DNA of 44,995 bases from Candidatus Yanofskybacteria bacterium RIFCSPLOWO2_01_FULL_42_49 (GCA_001795615.1 MGKI01000011.1:1-44995); one strand, 5' to 3'; numbered from the stretch's first letter, positions 1 through 8,676 are shown. The notes: generated by a model not told the origin, from the sequence alone. Program-made: numbers and translations.

Positions 1-686
1 TGCCATACCGCGGGCACCTGTCTAACTTGATTACTGATGTTTGAGAGTTGGGATTTGAGATTGTTGATTTCAGATTGGATTAAGGCGAGAGTGCCCGAGT
101 CGGGATTTTGATTTGAAGGCGTAAAAGTTTGGACCGGAGTTAAGATTGATTTGGGGACAGACACGACAGAAATACTTGGCGTTGGAATTAGAGTGGACTT
201 TAATGTTGAATCAAGAGGGGCTGAAATGACAGCGGGAATAGAGGTCGGAGTCAGAGTCGGTACTTTGTTCTTGGCGTCAGAGATTAACTGGTCAACAAGT
301 TTTTGAATGGGAGCCAGTGAGAGGGCGGTTTGGTCCGCGGCGATATTAATGCTTCTGGCAATATGGCCAGTATTCTTATCTGACAGGTTTTGGACTTGCT
401 CTGAGATGTAAAAGAGGGATTCGGTGAAAACATCGGTTTCGTAGACAATGCGGTTCGAGACACCAAGAACAGATTTGGGGAAGAAAGACAGAAACTTTAA
501 ATCTTGGTTTAAAGAGAAATCGCGCTTTGGGCCTTCAATTCTTAAATCCTGAACCTTCTTCAAATCTTGGTTTTTACTAAAATTACTCCACCAATCCTGA
601 AACTGAGAAACAGGAGATGTTAACCCAAAACCGGCAACGGGGAGCATTGCAACGGAGAAGACGATATTTTTAAAAGTTACCTTCAT
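1..686 (-). CDS. Secreted hypothetical protein, 5' part (runs off window)
   Basis: An open frame of 228 codons begins with ATG at 686 and is still open at base 1, so only the N-terminal part is present. It starts with a short hydrophobic stretch after MKVTFKN, consistent with a signal peptide or anchor. Residues about 35-140 are soluble and of no family I recognise. Residues about 145-200 are rich in Thr, Pro and Ser (a linker), and from about residue 205 a heptad-like stretch (IQSEINNLKSQL) suggests a coiled coil. This is the plan of an extracellular fibre or stalk protein, but that is inference. An extended -10 promoter (TGG then TATAAT) lies at 810-815, leaving a leader of about 115 bases with repeat-like words. 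Confidence 0.7.
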   Translation of the reverse strand, partial: MKVTFKNIVFSVAMLPVAGFGLTSPVSQFQDWWSNFSKNQDLKKVQDLRIEGPKRDFSLNQDLKFLSFFPKSVLGVSNRIVYETDVFTESLFYISEQVQNLSDKNTGHIARSINIAADQTALSLAPIQKLVDQLISDAKNKVPTLTPTSIPAVISAPLDSTLKSTLIPTPSISVVSVPKSILTPVQTFTPSNQNPDSGTLALIQSEINNLKSQLSNISNQVRQVPAVW

Positions 687-1094
687 AACTTTTTAATTCT
701 TAAACTAAAAGTCAAAAACAATGTTTAAAATTTAGAAGTTAAATTCTTGGAAATTGTTTGGAAATTGAACGGTTTGGAACTTGAAAATTGTTTTGCTTTT
801 CTTGTATTAATTATACCATGGGGAAGAGGGTAAGTGTGGATAAAAGGCACTAAATTTCTAAGTTCTAATATGGTCCAATTTCCAAATAATTTTTAAACAT
901 TCAAATATCAAAAGGTAGTTAAAAAAACAACCTAACTCGGCATTATCCTAATCGATGAACCCTAGTTATTAATATTTTTAATGGTAAAGATATTAAGGTT
1001 TATGATGGTTTAGTATAAAATATAAAGAAAAGGCATAATTAAGCCACTCTGGCTAAGAGTTTGAAAAATACCAGTTTCTGATATAATAGACGGC
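687..1094. other. Divergent intergenic region before def
   Basis: No gene is visible on either strand. It holds the minus-strand extended -10 element at 810-815, AT-rich words of the TTTCCAAA/TTTGGAAA kind (inverted copies near 720-790 and 870-890), a 9/9 DnaA-box consensus (TGTGGATAA at 835-843) and the def promoter at its right end. One DnaA box alone does not make an origin. Confidence 0.5.
1061..1087 (+). promoter_or_regulatory. def promoter, apparently leaderless
   Basis: TGA followed by TATAAT at 1082-1087 forms an extended -10 box; TTGAAA at 1061-1066 is a -35 with a short 15-base spacer. Only seven bases separate the -10 box from the def ATG at 1095, so transcription should begin at or next to the start codon. 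Confidence 0.65.
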
Positions 1095-1553
1095 ATGGAA
1101 ATAACTAAAATACCAAACAAAATACTGGCAAAAAAAATGGAGAAAATTGCTATTGACAGTATTAAAAATGGCTCGTACGGGGAGTTAATTTCGGATATGA
1201 GGAAAGCGATGGTTGATAATAGTGGAGTAGGATTAGCTGCAAATCAGGTTGGGAAAGACTTAAGTATCTTTGTCATAGACAAAAAACTAGCTGAAGAGTG
1301 CGATGTACCGGATGTTTTTATAAATCCGGAAATTACAGAGTATTCTAAAGAAAGTGACGAAACAGAAGAGGGCTGTCTTTCAATACCTGATTACTGGACG
1401 CTGATAAAAAGAGCAAAGAAAATAAAAATAAAATTTATCAATGAAGGCGGCAATAAACAAAAATTAAAGGCGAGGGGGTTTTTGGCGAGAGTTTTACAAC
1501 ACGAGACAGACCACCTAAACGGCTTAACTATTAGAGACAGGGTTAAGCCGTAA
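1095..1553 (+). CDS. def: Peptide deformylase
   Basis: A cytoplasmic metalloenzyme that removes the N-formyl group from new proteins. All three family motifs are present: GVGLAANQ at residues 44-51 (motif I), EGCLS at 92-96 with the metal-binding Cys (motif II), and HETDH at 136-140 with two His ligands and the catalytic Glu (motif III). At 152 residues it is slightly shorter than E. coli Def and ends soon after motif III. There is no Shine-Dalgarno sequence; the -10 box lies seven bases before ATG. fmt, which adds the formyl group to initiator Met-tRNA, follows after a repeat-filled gap, the usual def-fmt pairing. Confidence 0.96.
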   Translation: MEITKIPNKILAKKMEKIAIDSIKNGSYGELISDMRKAMVDNSGVGLAANQVGKDLSIFVIDKKLAEECDVPDVFINPEITEYSKESDETEEGCLSIPDYWTLIKRAKKIKIKFINEGGNKQKLKARGFLARVLQHETDHLNGLTIRDRVKP

Positions 1554-1764
1554 TCTCTAATCTCTAAACCCTAATCTCTAAACAATCCCAAATATCAAAA
1601 TGAAAGAAATATCAAAAAAACTCATCTTATTCAAGAAGCCACAGAATTAATGAAAATCTTTGGTTCAATAATAGAAAAGTCGAAGTAATCTTATTTTTCA
1701 ATCCTATTTTGATATTTGAATTTTGATATTGTTTAGAGATTAGAGATTAGGATTTAGAGATTAA
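1552..1764. repeat. Intergenic inverted repeat between def and fmt
   Basis: The left half carries AATCTCTAAACAAT and then CAAATATCAAAAT; the right half carries the reverse complements ATTTTGATATTTG and ATTGTTTAGAGATT, each also internally repetitive (TTAGAGA and TTAGGA words). The same vocabulary recurs in other gaps of this window, so this is one copy of a dispersed family. Its centre holds a short coding remnant described separately. Confidence 0.8.
1626..1688 (+). pseudogene. Possible remnant of a four-helix-bundle (S23-like) protein
   Basis: The frame LIQEATELMKIFGSIIEKSK followed by TAA reads like the C-terminal helix of the four-helix-bundle/23S rRNA intervening-sequence protein family. 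There is no start codon or upstream part; the rest is gone and the fragment sits inside the inverted repeat. The match is to a short, low-complexity helix from memory, so chance is possible. Confidence 0.35.
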
Positions 1765-1771
1765 AAAAAAT

Positions 1772-2611
1772 ATGAACATAATTTTCTTTGGGACTCCCGA
1801 CTTTGCCATGCCGGTTTTAGAATCTCTTATAAAAAACGGCTACAATGTTTCTCATTTTCAATCTAAATCGTTAAAAGACGACCGGATTTTTGAAGAATTT
1901 AAAAATTTAAATCCTGACCTTTGTGTCGTAGCTGCTTATGGAAAGATCCTTCCCTCTCGCTATCTTGAAGTGCCCAAATACGGTTTCTTGAACGTCCACC
2001 CCTCTCTTTTGCCTAAGTATCGCGGTCCGTCCCCTATTCAGACGGCGATACTGAATGGAGATATAGAGACCGGCGTCACAATAATGGTTGTAGATGAGGA
2101 AGTAGACCATGGACCAATGCTCGCGCAAAAAACATACAACTTACAACCTACAACTTACAACCTACAAATATCGAAGGAATTATTCGAATTGGGAGCGGAA
2201 CTTCTTATTGAGACATTGCCTAAATACATCAGCGGAGAAATTAAGCCGGAGCCGCAGGATCATAGCCAAGCAACTTTTACCAAAATGTTTTCGCGAGAAG
2301 ACGGCAGAATTGACTGGGAGCAGCCGGCAGAAAAAATATACAATCAGATTAGAGCCCTGAATCCTGAACCGGGAACATGGACGACTTGGCGTCCCCGTGC
2401 CGATATTGCCCACGTATTGAGCCGAAGAAACCGGTCCCAAAAGAAACCAATAGACAAAATAATCAACATAAAGAAGGCCGATCTTATTGACGGAAAGATT
2501 AGTGTTCAAACCATTCAGGTGGAGGGGAGAAAAGAAATGTCTTTTAAAGAGTTCCTCAACGGTTACCCGGACTTTTTAATTTCGGGGACACTTAGAGATA
2601 AAATTTCCTAA
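1772..2611 (+). CDS. fmt: Methionyl-tRNA formyltransferase, shortened
   Basis: Transfers a formyl group from 10-formyl-tetrahydrofolate to initiator Met-tRNA. The Rossmann start (IIFFGTPDFA), Asn74, His76 in GFLNVHPSLLPKYRG, and Asp112 in VDHGPM match the catalytic Asn-His-Asp triad of the family. At 279 residues it is shorter than E. coli Fmt (315). The section between the first strand and SLKDD, which normally holds the flexible tRNA-binding loop (TQPDKPAGRG-type), is missing. Residues 121-132 (TYNLQ twice) are encoded by an expanded ACAACTTACAACCT word, and about 24 unusual residues follow TWTTW near residue 208. The 3' end overlaps the convergent surface-protein gene by 20 bases. Confidence 0.93.
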   Translation: MNIIFFGTPDFAMPVLESLIKNGYNVSHFQSKSLKDDRIFEEFKNLNPDLCVVAAYGKILPSRYLEVPKYGFLNVHPSLLPKYRGPSPIQTAILNGDIETGVTIMVVDEEVDHGPMLAQKTYNLQPTTYNLQISKELFELGAELLIETLPKYISGEIKPEPQDHSQATFTKMFSREDGRIDWEQPAEKIYNQIRALNPEPGTWTTWRPRADIAHVLSRRNRSQKKPIDKIINIKKADLIDGKISVQTIQVEGRKEMSFKEFLNGYPDFLISGTLRDKIS

Positions 2612-4946
2612 TCACAAACGAAGCTATAACAATACCCCCCACGGCGAATATTGCCAGCCAGAGCCAGTTAAACGAAGATCCAGTTCTGACTGTTAATGCT
2701 CCGGCCACTATACCCGCCGAAACATTAACGGTAGCGCCGTCTTGTCTTGGCACAGTATTGCTCGAGGTGATAAAGCCGACATTGGTAACGGAGATTTGCG
2801 TTCCGCCTGTTATTTCCCTTGCAATCGCCCTAAATTTAACTTCTACCCTTCTCCCGGGAGATAATGTCCCTAAAAATATACCACCGTTAGAAAGATTGTT
2901 GTTATCGGATTGTAATCGGCCATCAATGGTCGTGGTACCGCTTACATAGGTAAGCCCAGACGGCAAAGAATCGCTGATACGAACATCTCTTGCCTCAAAG
3001 TTCCCAACCGACTGAACACGCAATGTAAACTCTAAAATATCGCCCGGATTAGCCGCCACAAAGTCCGACTCGGAAGAGTTATCGGTAATATTTCTAACGA
3101 CTTTATTTATAACTAAATCGGGGTTTTCGCTTATCACGGTATTATTACAACTGACAACTCCGATAGTTTTGGACCTGCTATCCATGCTGTTGTTGTTACT
3201 TGCGGTTATGTAATAAGTGGTAGTCGTGGTTGGCCTTACTGTAACACTACCGGAACCGCTGATATCGCCGAAGTTGGTTAATGTCACCCTGGTTGCATTC
3301 TGAGAATTCCAAAACAACTGTGTTGATTCGCCTACGCATATGCTAGAACTTGAGGCGTCAATTGAGACGGTTATCGGAGTAGGAGTTGGGGTGGGCTCTA
3401 CAGAATTACAATCGCTCCTAACAACCACTCTCACTTCAGCAAAAGCAGAATTGCCCGGAGTATTCTCAACTATTATCCTATAGGTGGTCGAGATAAACGG
3501 ACTGACATTTAACTGACCAATAGTTGCCACGGGGCCCCAGTTTTGTATGTACGCATTGGCTGCTCCGCTTGATGTCCACGACAAGATGGACTGGTTGCCT
3601 CGGCAAATCGTAGACGGATTGGCGATAATTGACACCAAAGGCGCTGGCACCGGTGTCGGTGTTGGTGTTGGTGTTGGCACCGGTGTTGGCGTTGGAGTTG
3701 GAGTTGGCACCGGTGTTGGTGTTGGAGTTGGTCCTTTACAATTAGCTACTACTTTTACTTTTGCTTCCGAATAATCTGATACCCCGTTTGAATTGGTTGC
3801 TACTATCTCGTAAGCAGTCGTTATAAACGGACTTACACTCATTTTTCCGTTTGCCGACACAGGACCCAACCCTAATATATGTACACTAACTGCTCCGCTT
3901 GATGTCCATGACAATATAGATTGATCACCTCGGCAGATAATCGACGGATTGGCGATAATTGACACCAAAGGCTCTGGCACCGGTGTCGGTGTTGGTGTTG
4001 GCGTTGGCACCGGTGTTGGTGTTGGCGTTGGCACCGGTGTTGGTGTCGGGGTAGGAACATTACACTGAATAACTCTTGGACTTCCGCCAATCATATGCCC
4101 GGTTACACCATCAGTCGTATCAACTGCGTAAATATATATATTGTGGGCGTTTCCGTCCTTAAGCGCTAACGGCGTACTAGTGTGAAAGCCGTGATTACCG
4201 GTAATACCAAACTGAGCATTTACATCCGGCCGATAATTCCCGTTTGCCACCAATGTTGTAAGCAGTGAACCGTTCGGCCATGGAGCACCTTGCCAGACAT
4301 TGATATTAACCGATAAGCCAGAAGTATCAGGGTCAAAGGCCCAACCGCCGATTATGTTACAATTGCCCGCATCAAAAGAACCGATAGGTGGGTTGTTGGA
4401 AGGAGGAGGAGGTAACGGCGTCCCATCCCTATAAAAACGGACTCTATAAATATCTATGCTTTGGGATTCACCGGTTAACCCCTCAAACACCACCGGCCCG
4501 CCTTCATACCTGAGCGGACTATTGGTTATATCAGCATAAACCGCCCTGCCACTATTGATTTGAGAACAGCTGTCTCGGTCCTCTCTTATACCGCCGCTAC
4601 CGTTCAAGTCCGAAACATTTTTTGCGTCAACTGATGTCCTAATTCTCATCGTTTCATTCGGTTGGGGAGCTTGCGAATCTTGCCTGTAATACCCATAATG
4701 AGCTTCTATGTCTATCTTATAGTCGCCGGCCGGAATATTGGGATTTACGGAAAAGGATCTCCCGGCTTGTCCCCAAACAACACCAAGCACAGAGTCACAT
4801 TCGTTCTCTATCGATCCGGAAAAAGACGAAGGATAAATCCATCCGCTGCTAATTTCGGACGCGGACAAAGACGGTCCAGATAAAACTACAAAAACCGCTA
4901 GGACTATTGATGCTGACACTAATTTTGATTTGAATATTTTTTTCAT
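2592..4946 (-). CDS. Large surface protein with Ig-like repeats and DUF11
   Basis: 784 residues with a signal peptide (about 1-29). A soluble domain follows, then a module around residues 185-295 containing a GWAFDPD-type motif. Three repeated Ig-like units (each with NPS, I/VC, LSW/LFW and a Tyr-rich end) are separated by Pro-Thr-Val linkers. Next is a DUF11 domain (PDLVINKVV to SDSLPSGLTYVSG, about 610-735), and finally a C-terminal membrane helix ending RKFYL. The sequence LTVRTG just before that helix resembles a degenerate sortase sorting signal. It lies 43 bases after the sortase gene on the same strand, so it is the likely substrate. The DNA of the linkers is a GT-rich repeat (3650-3735 and 3975-4055). 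Confidence 0.85.
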   Translation of the reverse strand: MKKIFKSKLVSASIVLAVFVVLSGPSLSASEISSGWIYPSSFSGSIENECDSVLGVVWGQAGRSFSVNPNIPAGDYKIDIEAHYGYYRQDSQAPQPNETMRIRTSVDAKNVSDLNGSGGIREDRDSCSQINSGRAVYADITNSPLRYEGGPVVFEGLTGESQSIDIYRVRFYRDGTPLPPPPSNNPPIGSFDAGNCNIIGGWAFDPDTSGLSVNINVWQGAPWPNGSLLTTLVANGNYRPDVNAQFGITGNHGFHTSTPLALKDGNAHNIYIYAVDTTDGVTGHMIGGSPRVIQCNVPTPTPTPVPTPTPTPVPTPTPTPTPVPEPLVSIIANPSIICRGDQSILSWTSSGAVSVHILGLGPVSANGKMSVSPFITTAYEIVATNSNGVSDYSEAKVKVVANCKGPTPTPTPVPTPTPTPTPVPTPTPTPTPVPAPLVSIIANPSTICRGNQSILSWTSSGAANAYIQNWGPVATIGQLNVSPFISTTYRIIVENTPGNSAFAEVRVVVRSDCNSVEPTPTPTPITVSIDASSSSICVGESTQLFWNSQNATRVTLTNFGDISGSGSVTVRPTTTTTYYITASNNNSMDSRSKTIGVVSCNNTVISENPDLVINKVVRNITDNSSESDFVAANPGDILEFTLRVQSVGNFEARDVRISDSLPSGLTYVSGTTTIDGRLQSDNNNLSNGGIFLGTLSPGRRVEVKFRAIAREITGGTQISVTNVGFITSSNTVPRQDGATVNVSAGIVAGALTVRTGSSFNWLWLAIFAVGGIVIASFVIRKFYL

Positions 4947-4989
4947 ATAAATTTATAAACTAAATTAATTAATAATTGGCGATTGATTG

Positions 4990-5706
4990 TTACGTTGATG
5001 GCGCCAACGAGGCTGTTATTATGATTCTTTGCTCATCTGTCCCGATTGGCCAACAAGTGCCCAAGACCAGATCACCCTTTATGCTCTGGCCGGATAACAC
5101 ACTGACTGATCCTATAATTTTGCCATCAACAATATAGGAGTACTTGCGGCCATTATAGTTAATGATAACCATGTCCCCTTTCGAAAGTTTAGGCAAAGAA
5201 GAAAATATAGAAGAATATTTCTGCCAGGGCAAGTTAGACGATGAATGACCAATAATAACCGTACTGCCGCCATCTCCAGGTAAACTAGAGCCGGGATACA
5301 TTAAAGCACCATTTTTTAATTGTGTCAATATCGTTTTCTCGTCAGTTGAAGTTCCCGTCACGATAGGCGCACTGATATTGATGCTTGGAATATATATGTA
5401 ATTTCCGGACACAACACCCTCTCGACTAATGACTTCCCCTCCGGGGTAAGCCCGCGCCGAAGACTCATCTGTGCCGCTTTCTGCCTGATAATATTCAATC
5501 CGACCGGACCCGTACAAGGCAATCAATTCGGAAGTTAACTTTTCATACTCTGCAATTTTCTTACCAGGAAAAATAAAGTATTCCGCCCTATCCACTAAAA
5601 CCGAGATTTTGTCGTAAACGGTAAACACAAAGAGAATTACCAGGAGAAAAATGGATATTATAAACACATATTTCAGAATGTCTTTTTTATTTAATGATAA
5701 GGTCAT
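4990..5706 (-). CDS. Sortase family transpeptidase
   Basis: 238 residues with one N-terminal membrane helix (about 11-30) and an extracytoplasmic sortase domain. The catalytic triad is visible as His154 (VIIGHSS), Cys218 (LVLGTCWP) and Arg227 (DEQRII). The sequence around the Cys resembles class D/E/F sortases more than SrtA, but I cannot fix the class. It would cut a sorting signal in a surface protein and link the protein to the envelope. Its start overlaps the end of the CAP-protein gene by 20 bases, and the Ig/DUF11 protein follows, so the three are very probably translated from one mRNA. Confidence 0.92.
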   Translation of the reverse strand: MTLSLNKKDILKYVFIISIFLLVILFVFTVYDKISVLVDRAEYFIFPGKKIAEYEKLTSELIALYGSGRIEYYQAESGTDESSARAYPGGEVISREGVVSGNYIYIPSINISAPIVTGTSTDEKTILTQLKNGALMYPGSSLPGDGGSTVIIGHSSSNLPWQKYSSIFSSLPKLSKGDMVIINYNGRKYSYIVDGKIIGSVSVLSGQSIKGDLVLGTCWPIGTDEQRIIITASLAPST

Positions 5707-6655
5707 TGATGATAAATAATTCGTCTTTAACCAGCAACGCTGCTAAAGCTAAAGCAACAAGAACCAGCCCTTTGGCCACAAGCCGGGGATGCTGAATTTT
5801 AATTGCAACAAAAATCTTAAGCGCAAGGATTATAGCGATTCCAACGGCTATGTACAAACTGAGGGTGTTGAGTAAGTTTTTAAAAACATAGCCGCCAGTA
5901 CTCCAGTCTTCAAATTTTTCAGGCGAGTTATCTTCTCCGGAAAGATTAACCGAACCAAGAACCTTTTGAAGCGATATCGGATCTGATTTTGAAACTGCCG
6001 ACGCCGGTCTGACTGACACGAGTTCAGAATTTGTAACCTGGGGCTCAACGGACGCAATTGATTTCTGGAGATGGATGGTTTTAGGAGCCGTTTTTACTGC
6101 GGTTTTAAACGCCGATCCGAAAAGCTGGACCACCACGGTTGTTTCCCTTCCGTTAATCACTCCGCGATCCAAAGCAATCCCAGTTTCATTAAAATCTTTT
6201 AAGAGTATATTCTGACGATGAGTCTCTGAAGCCATCCAAGCCTTCACGGTTGAGTTGCTTGACTTAAAATTCATCGCTAAATTTTCTCCCGCAAAATGAT
6301 AATCATACTTAACTTTATCCAGCCAATACCAAGGAGTTATGCCTGCTGGAGAATTGTGGCCGAAATAACCGTTCCGGAACATATCATTTAATTTCAAAGC
6401 GGCGGCGCTTTCTAGTTTAGGATTGGATTTAAGAGAAACAAGGCCATTTGCCGTTCTTTCATTGTTTATCAGCTGGTAAATATCCGGTTTTGAAATGTTG
6501 TTGAATATATCGGCACCGGAATAGCTGTGGAAATTCAATATGCTGGCAAGTTTCAGCCCCACTATCAATACAAGCAGAATAAAAAAAACATTGTTCTCAA
6601 GAACTCCGGGTCTGTGGTTATTACTTTTACAGGGAATAAAAAATTCTTTAATCAC
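5687..6655 (-). CDS. CAP (SCP/YkwD-like) domain membrane protein
   Basis: 322 residues. There is a membrane helix at about 22-41, then a CAP domain at about 55-180 with the usual His/Glu signature: His100 in GYFGHNSP, Glu124 in AGENLA and His146 in ETHRQNIL. A disordered linker follows (about 185-245), then two C-terminal helices with a basic region between them. Bacterial CAP proteins of the YkwD kind are extracytoplasmic and of debated function. It is the second gene of the sortase operon, starting 46 bases after the preceding gene. Two membrane anchors around the domain would hold it close to the cell surface. Confidence 0.88.
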   Translation of the reverse strand: MIKEFFIPCKSNNHRPGVLENNVFFILLVLIVGLKLASILNFHSYSGADIFNNISKPDIYQLINNERTANGLVSLKSNPKLESAAALKLNDMFRNGYFGHNSPAGITPWYWLDKVKYDYHFAGENLAMNFKSSNSTVKAWMASETHRQNILLKDFNETGIALDRGVINGRETTVVVQLFGSAFKTAVKTAPKTIHLQKSIASVEPQVTNSELVSVRPASAVSKSDPISLQKVLGSVNLSGEDNSPEKFEDWSTGGYVFKNLLNTLSLYIAVGIAIILALKIFVAIKIQHPRLVAKGLVLVALALAALLVKDELFIINDLIIK

Positions 6656-6701
6656 TTGCGTTTAATGTTAAAAGCTCGGTTTTTAACATTTTGAATTAGA
6701 T

Positions 6702-7646
6702 TCAGAATAATATCGGGTTGCCGTAGTCATATGAATCAAGCTCGGTTTTATTAATCGGCGCCACTTGTTCCGACGAAATCCTCATCTTCCTGGCCACTTG
6801 CGGCACAAGGTATCTCTTCTGGCCGTCTCCGGTCAACTGAAAGATGTCGATTGCTTGGACACCCGAAAGGCCAAACAGTCCTTCGGCAAAAACAAACTGA
6901 TTTCTTGGATAAAAACTAAACTCTTTCTCGCTTATGATTACGATGTCCTCTTCTCTGTTGCCGTAAGAATCGAAAACTTTTTTATTGAGAAAGGGGCGGA
7001 TCATTCGGCCTTCGGTTATGTAGTAGTTAGTTTTATCGTTCTTAACTCTAACTAGTTTTATTCTTGGAAATTTACTAACTTCCTGCTTGGTCGCTTTTTG
7101 AACCGCATCTAAACTAAAACCGTAATCAAAGAATATGTCGACAGTAGGAATAAAATGCCTCTGGCCTTTTATAATTTCGAAGATTGATTCATCAGTGCCA
7201 AGACCGATTGTCGGTTCGCTAAATCCGGTAGTAGAAGGAACCCTCAAAAGAATAATTTTATCGCTGGAAACTGACCTTTTTATAGTAATGTTGGCCATGG
7301 ATGCGGTAAGTTGGCTGGTCGCCCCGGTGCCGATATTGACCGTCCCGCTCCCGATGTTGTTTTCCGTTGAAGAGATGTCCCCTTTGGTCTTTTGGGACAA
7401 GGGCTCAACGCCCGATTCAATAGCGGGACTGGGGCGGTCAGCGGTACGAGTATAACCACATCCCAACCCCATGGACAATAATGAATTGCAGACAAAAGCC
7501 TCCAAATTACCATTACTGCCATATAAAACAGTGTCTATCGAACCATTGGAATGTTGGGCTTTAGCGTTAAATCCGGTAAAAAATAAACTCGCCACAGTTA
7601 CGGTCAAAACCACTGATTTTAAGTATAAAATTGAAATAGGCTTCAT
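6702..7646 (-). CDS. Secreted protein with three cell-surface repeats
   Basis: The first gene of the sortase operon. I place the start at ATG 7646 (MKPISILYLK) because an upstream ATG at 7682 lies inside the promoter, before the expected transcription start. The protein then has 314 residues and a clear signal peptide ending near FNAKAQ. The second half holds three repeats of the type 'gqrhfIP..diFfdyGfs.d.v...t..Evs.fP' (units near IIKGQRHFI, MIRPFLNKKVF and QKRYLVPQVA), a repeat seen in surface proteins of this kind of organism. The exact role is unknown; secretion and operon context suggest an envelope or adhesion part. Confidence 0.75.
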   Translation of the reverse strand: MKPISILYLKSVVLTVTVASLFFTGFNAKAQHSNGSIDTVLYGSNGNLEAFVCNSLLSMGLGCGYTRTADRPSPAIESGVEPLSQKTKGDISSTENNIGSGTVNIGTGATSQLTASMANITIKRSVSSDKIILLRVPSTTGFSEPTIGLGTDESIFEIIKGQRHFIPTVDIFFDYGFSLDAVQKATKQEVSKFPRIKLVRVKNDKTNYYITEGRMIRPFLNKKVFDSYGNREEDIVIISEKEFSFYPRNQFVFAEGLFGLSGVQAIDIFQLTGDGQKRYLVPQVARKMRISSEQVAPINKTELDSYDYGNPILF

Positions 7647-7672
7647 AAGATACAAAGCTAGTTGTCTTCTAA

Positions 7673-7702
7673 AGTATACCATGTTTGTTGGGGTTTTGTC
7701 AA
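7673..7702 (-). promoter_or_regulatory. Promoter of the sortase operon
   Basis: On the minus strand TTGACA (7702-7697) and TATACT (7678-7673) are separated by 18 bases, close to the sigma-70 consensus. The expected start near 7666 leaves a leader of about 20 bases before ATG 7646. This decides the start of the first gene. Confidence 0.75.
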
Positions 7703-7747
7703 CTATAGGAATTCGGACTAAAAAATGTTACATTATAAACAACCTTG

Positions 7748-8470
7748 ATGTCAGAACAAATACTAAATGTTCAAAATTTAACAGTTTCATTCGGCAATAA
7801 TACGGTCATTGAAAACCTTAGTTTTAGCGTAAATAAAAATGATGTTGTGGCCATAGTCGGACCTAACGGTGCCGGCAAATCAGTCCTTTTCAGGGCCTTG
7901 CTGCAATTTGTCCCCTATACCGGAAAAATTGAATGGACAAAGAAATTAAAGGTTAGTTATATACCCCAAAAATTCAATGTAGACAGAGATTTTCCGATTA
8001 CCGTAAAAGAATTTTTACGATTAAAATCAAATAACCACAAAGACATTCTGCTTGCTCTTGAATCCGTAGGACTCAAAAATAAACAAGACGAACAACATCA
8101 CATTGAACACCATTTGCTTAATGAAAGGATGGGGTGGCTCTCGGGAGGACAATTGCAGAGAGTTTTAATCGCTTGGGCGATCTTGGATAACCCCGATGTA
8201 CTGCTTTTTGATGAGCCGACAGCGGGCATTGATGTCGGCGGCGAGGAAACAATTTATAATCTGCTCAAAAAATTAAACGACGAACGCGCGATGACAATAC
8301 TGCTGATATCGCATGACCTGAATATAGTCTATAAATACGCAAATACTGTTTTATGCGTGAATAAACAAAAAATCTGCTTCGGTCGGCCAAACGATGTACT
8401 GGACCCGCAGGCATTGGTGAAGTTATACGGAGGAGAAGCAGCTTTTTATGCTCATGAGCATAAGAATTAA
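7748..8470 (+). CDS. znuC: ABC transporter ATP-binding protein, zinc/manganese type
   Basis: 240 residues from the ATG at 7748; a TTG lies one codon earlier. All ATPase motifs are present: Walker A GPNGAGKS, signature LSGGQLQRV, Walker B VLLFDEP and switch His in LISHD. It resembles ATPases of the high-affinity metal-uptake group (ZnuC/MntB/TroB). The matching membrane subunit follows after a 206-base repeat-filled gap. No periplasmic-type binding protein (ZnuA) is in the window, so the metal cannot be assigned and the symbol is a family label only. Confidence 0.88.
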   Translation: MSEQILNVQNLTVSFGNNTVIENLSFSVNKNDVVAIVGPNGAGKSVLFRALLQFVPYTGKIEWTKKLKVSYIPQKFNVDRDFPITVKEFLRLKSNNHKDILLALESVGLKNKQDEQHHIEHHLLNERMGWLSGGQLQRVLIAWAILDNPDVLLFDEPTAGIDVGGEETIYNLLKKLNDERAMTILLISHDLNIVYKYANTVLCVNKQKICFGRPNDVLDPQALVKLYGGEAAFYAHEHKN

Positions 8471-8471
8471 T

Positions 8472-8660
8472 CTCTAAATCCTAAAATATGACAATTTCGA
8501 ATCTCGAATCTCTAAACTCTAAACAAATTCAAATATCAAATCTCAAAAGTCTTAAAGATTTTCTCCCCGCCGGATTTTGAATTTCTTTTTTGAGATTTCT
8601 TCATTTTGAATTTTGAGATTGTTTAGAGATTAGAATTTAGAGATTAGAGATTCTTAAGTT
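8472..8660. repeat. Intergenic inverted repeat between ABC genes
   Basis: A second copy of the AT-rich family. The left half has TCTCTAAACAAATTC and AAATATCAAATCTCAAAA; the right half has TTTTTGAGATTTC, TTTTGAGATTGTTTAGAG and further TTAGAGATT words. It separates two genes of one transporter and pushes its word right up to the permease start codon. Confidence 0.75.
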
Positions 8661-8676
8661 AGAAATTAGAGATTTT

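Noticed and set aside
835-843. Replication origin at a perfect DnaA box
   Set aside because: Only one box, no cluster and no dnaA/dnaN neighbours.
3640-4060. GT-rich tandem repeats that look like a microsatellite or CRISPR-like array
   Set aside because: They encode the Pro-Thr-Val linkers of the surface protein in frame; spacing is irregular and there are no spacers.
7647-7682. Upstream ATG of the first sortase-operon gene
   Set aside because: It lies between the -35 and -10 boxes and would not be transcribed.
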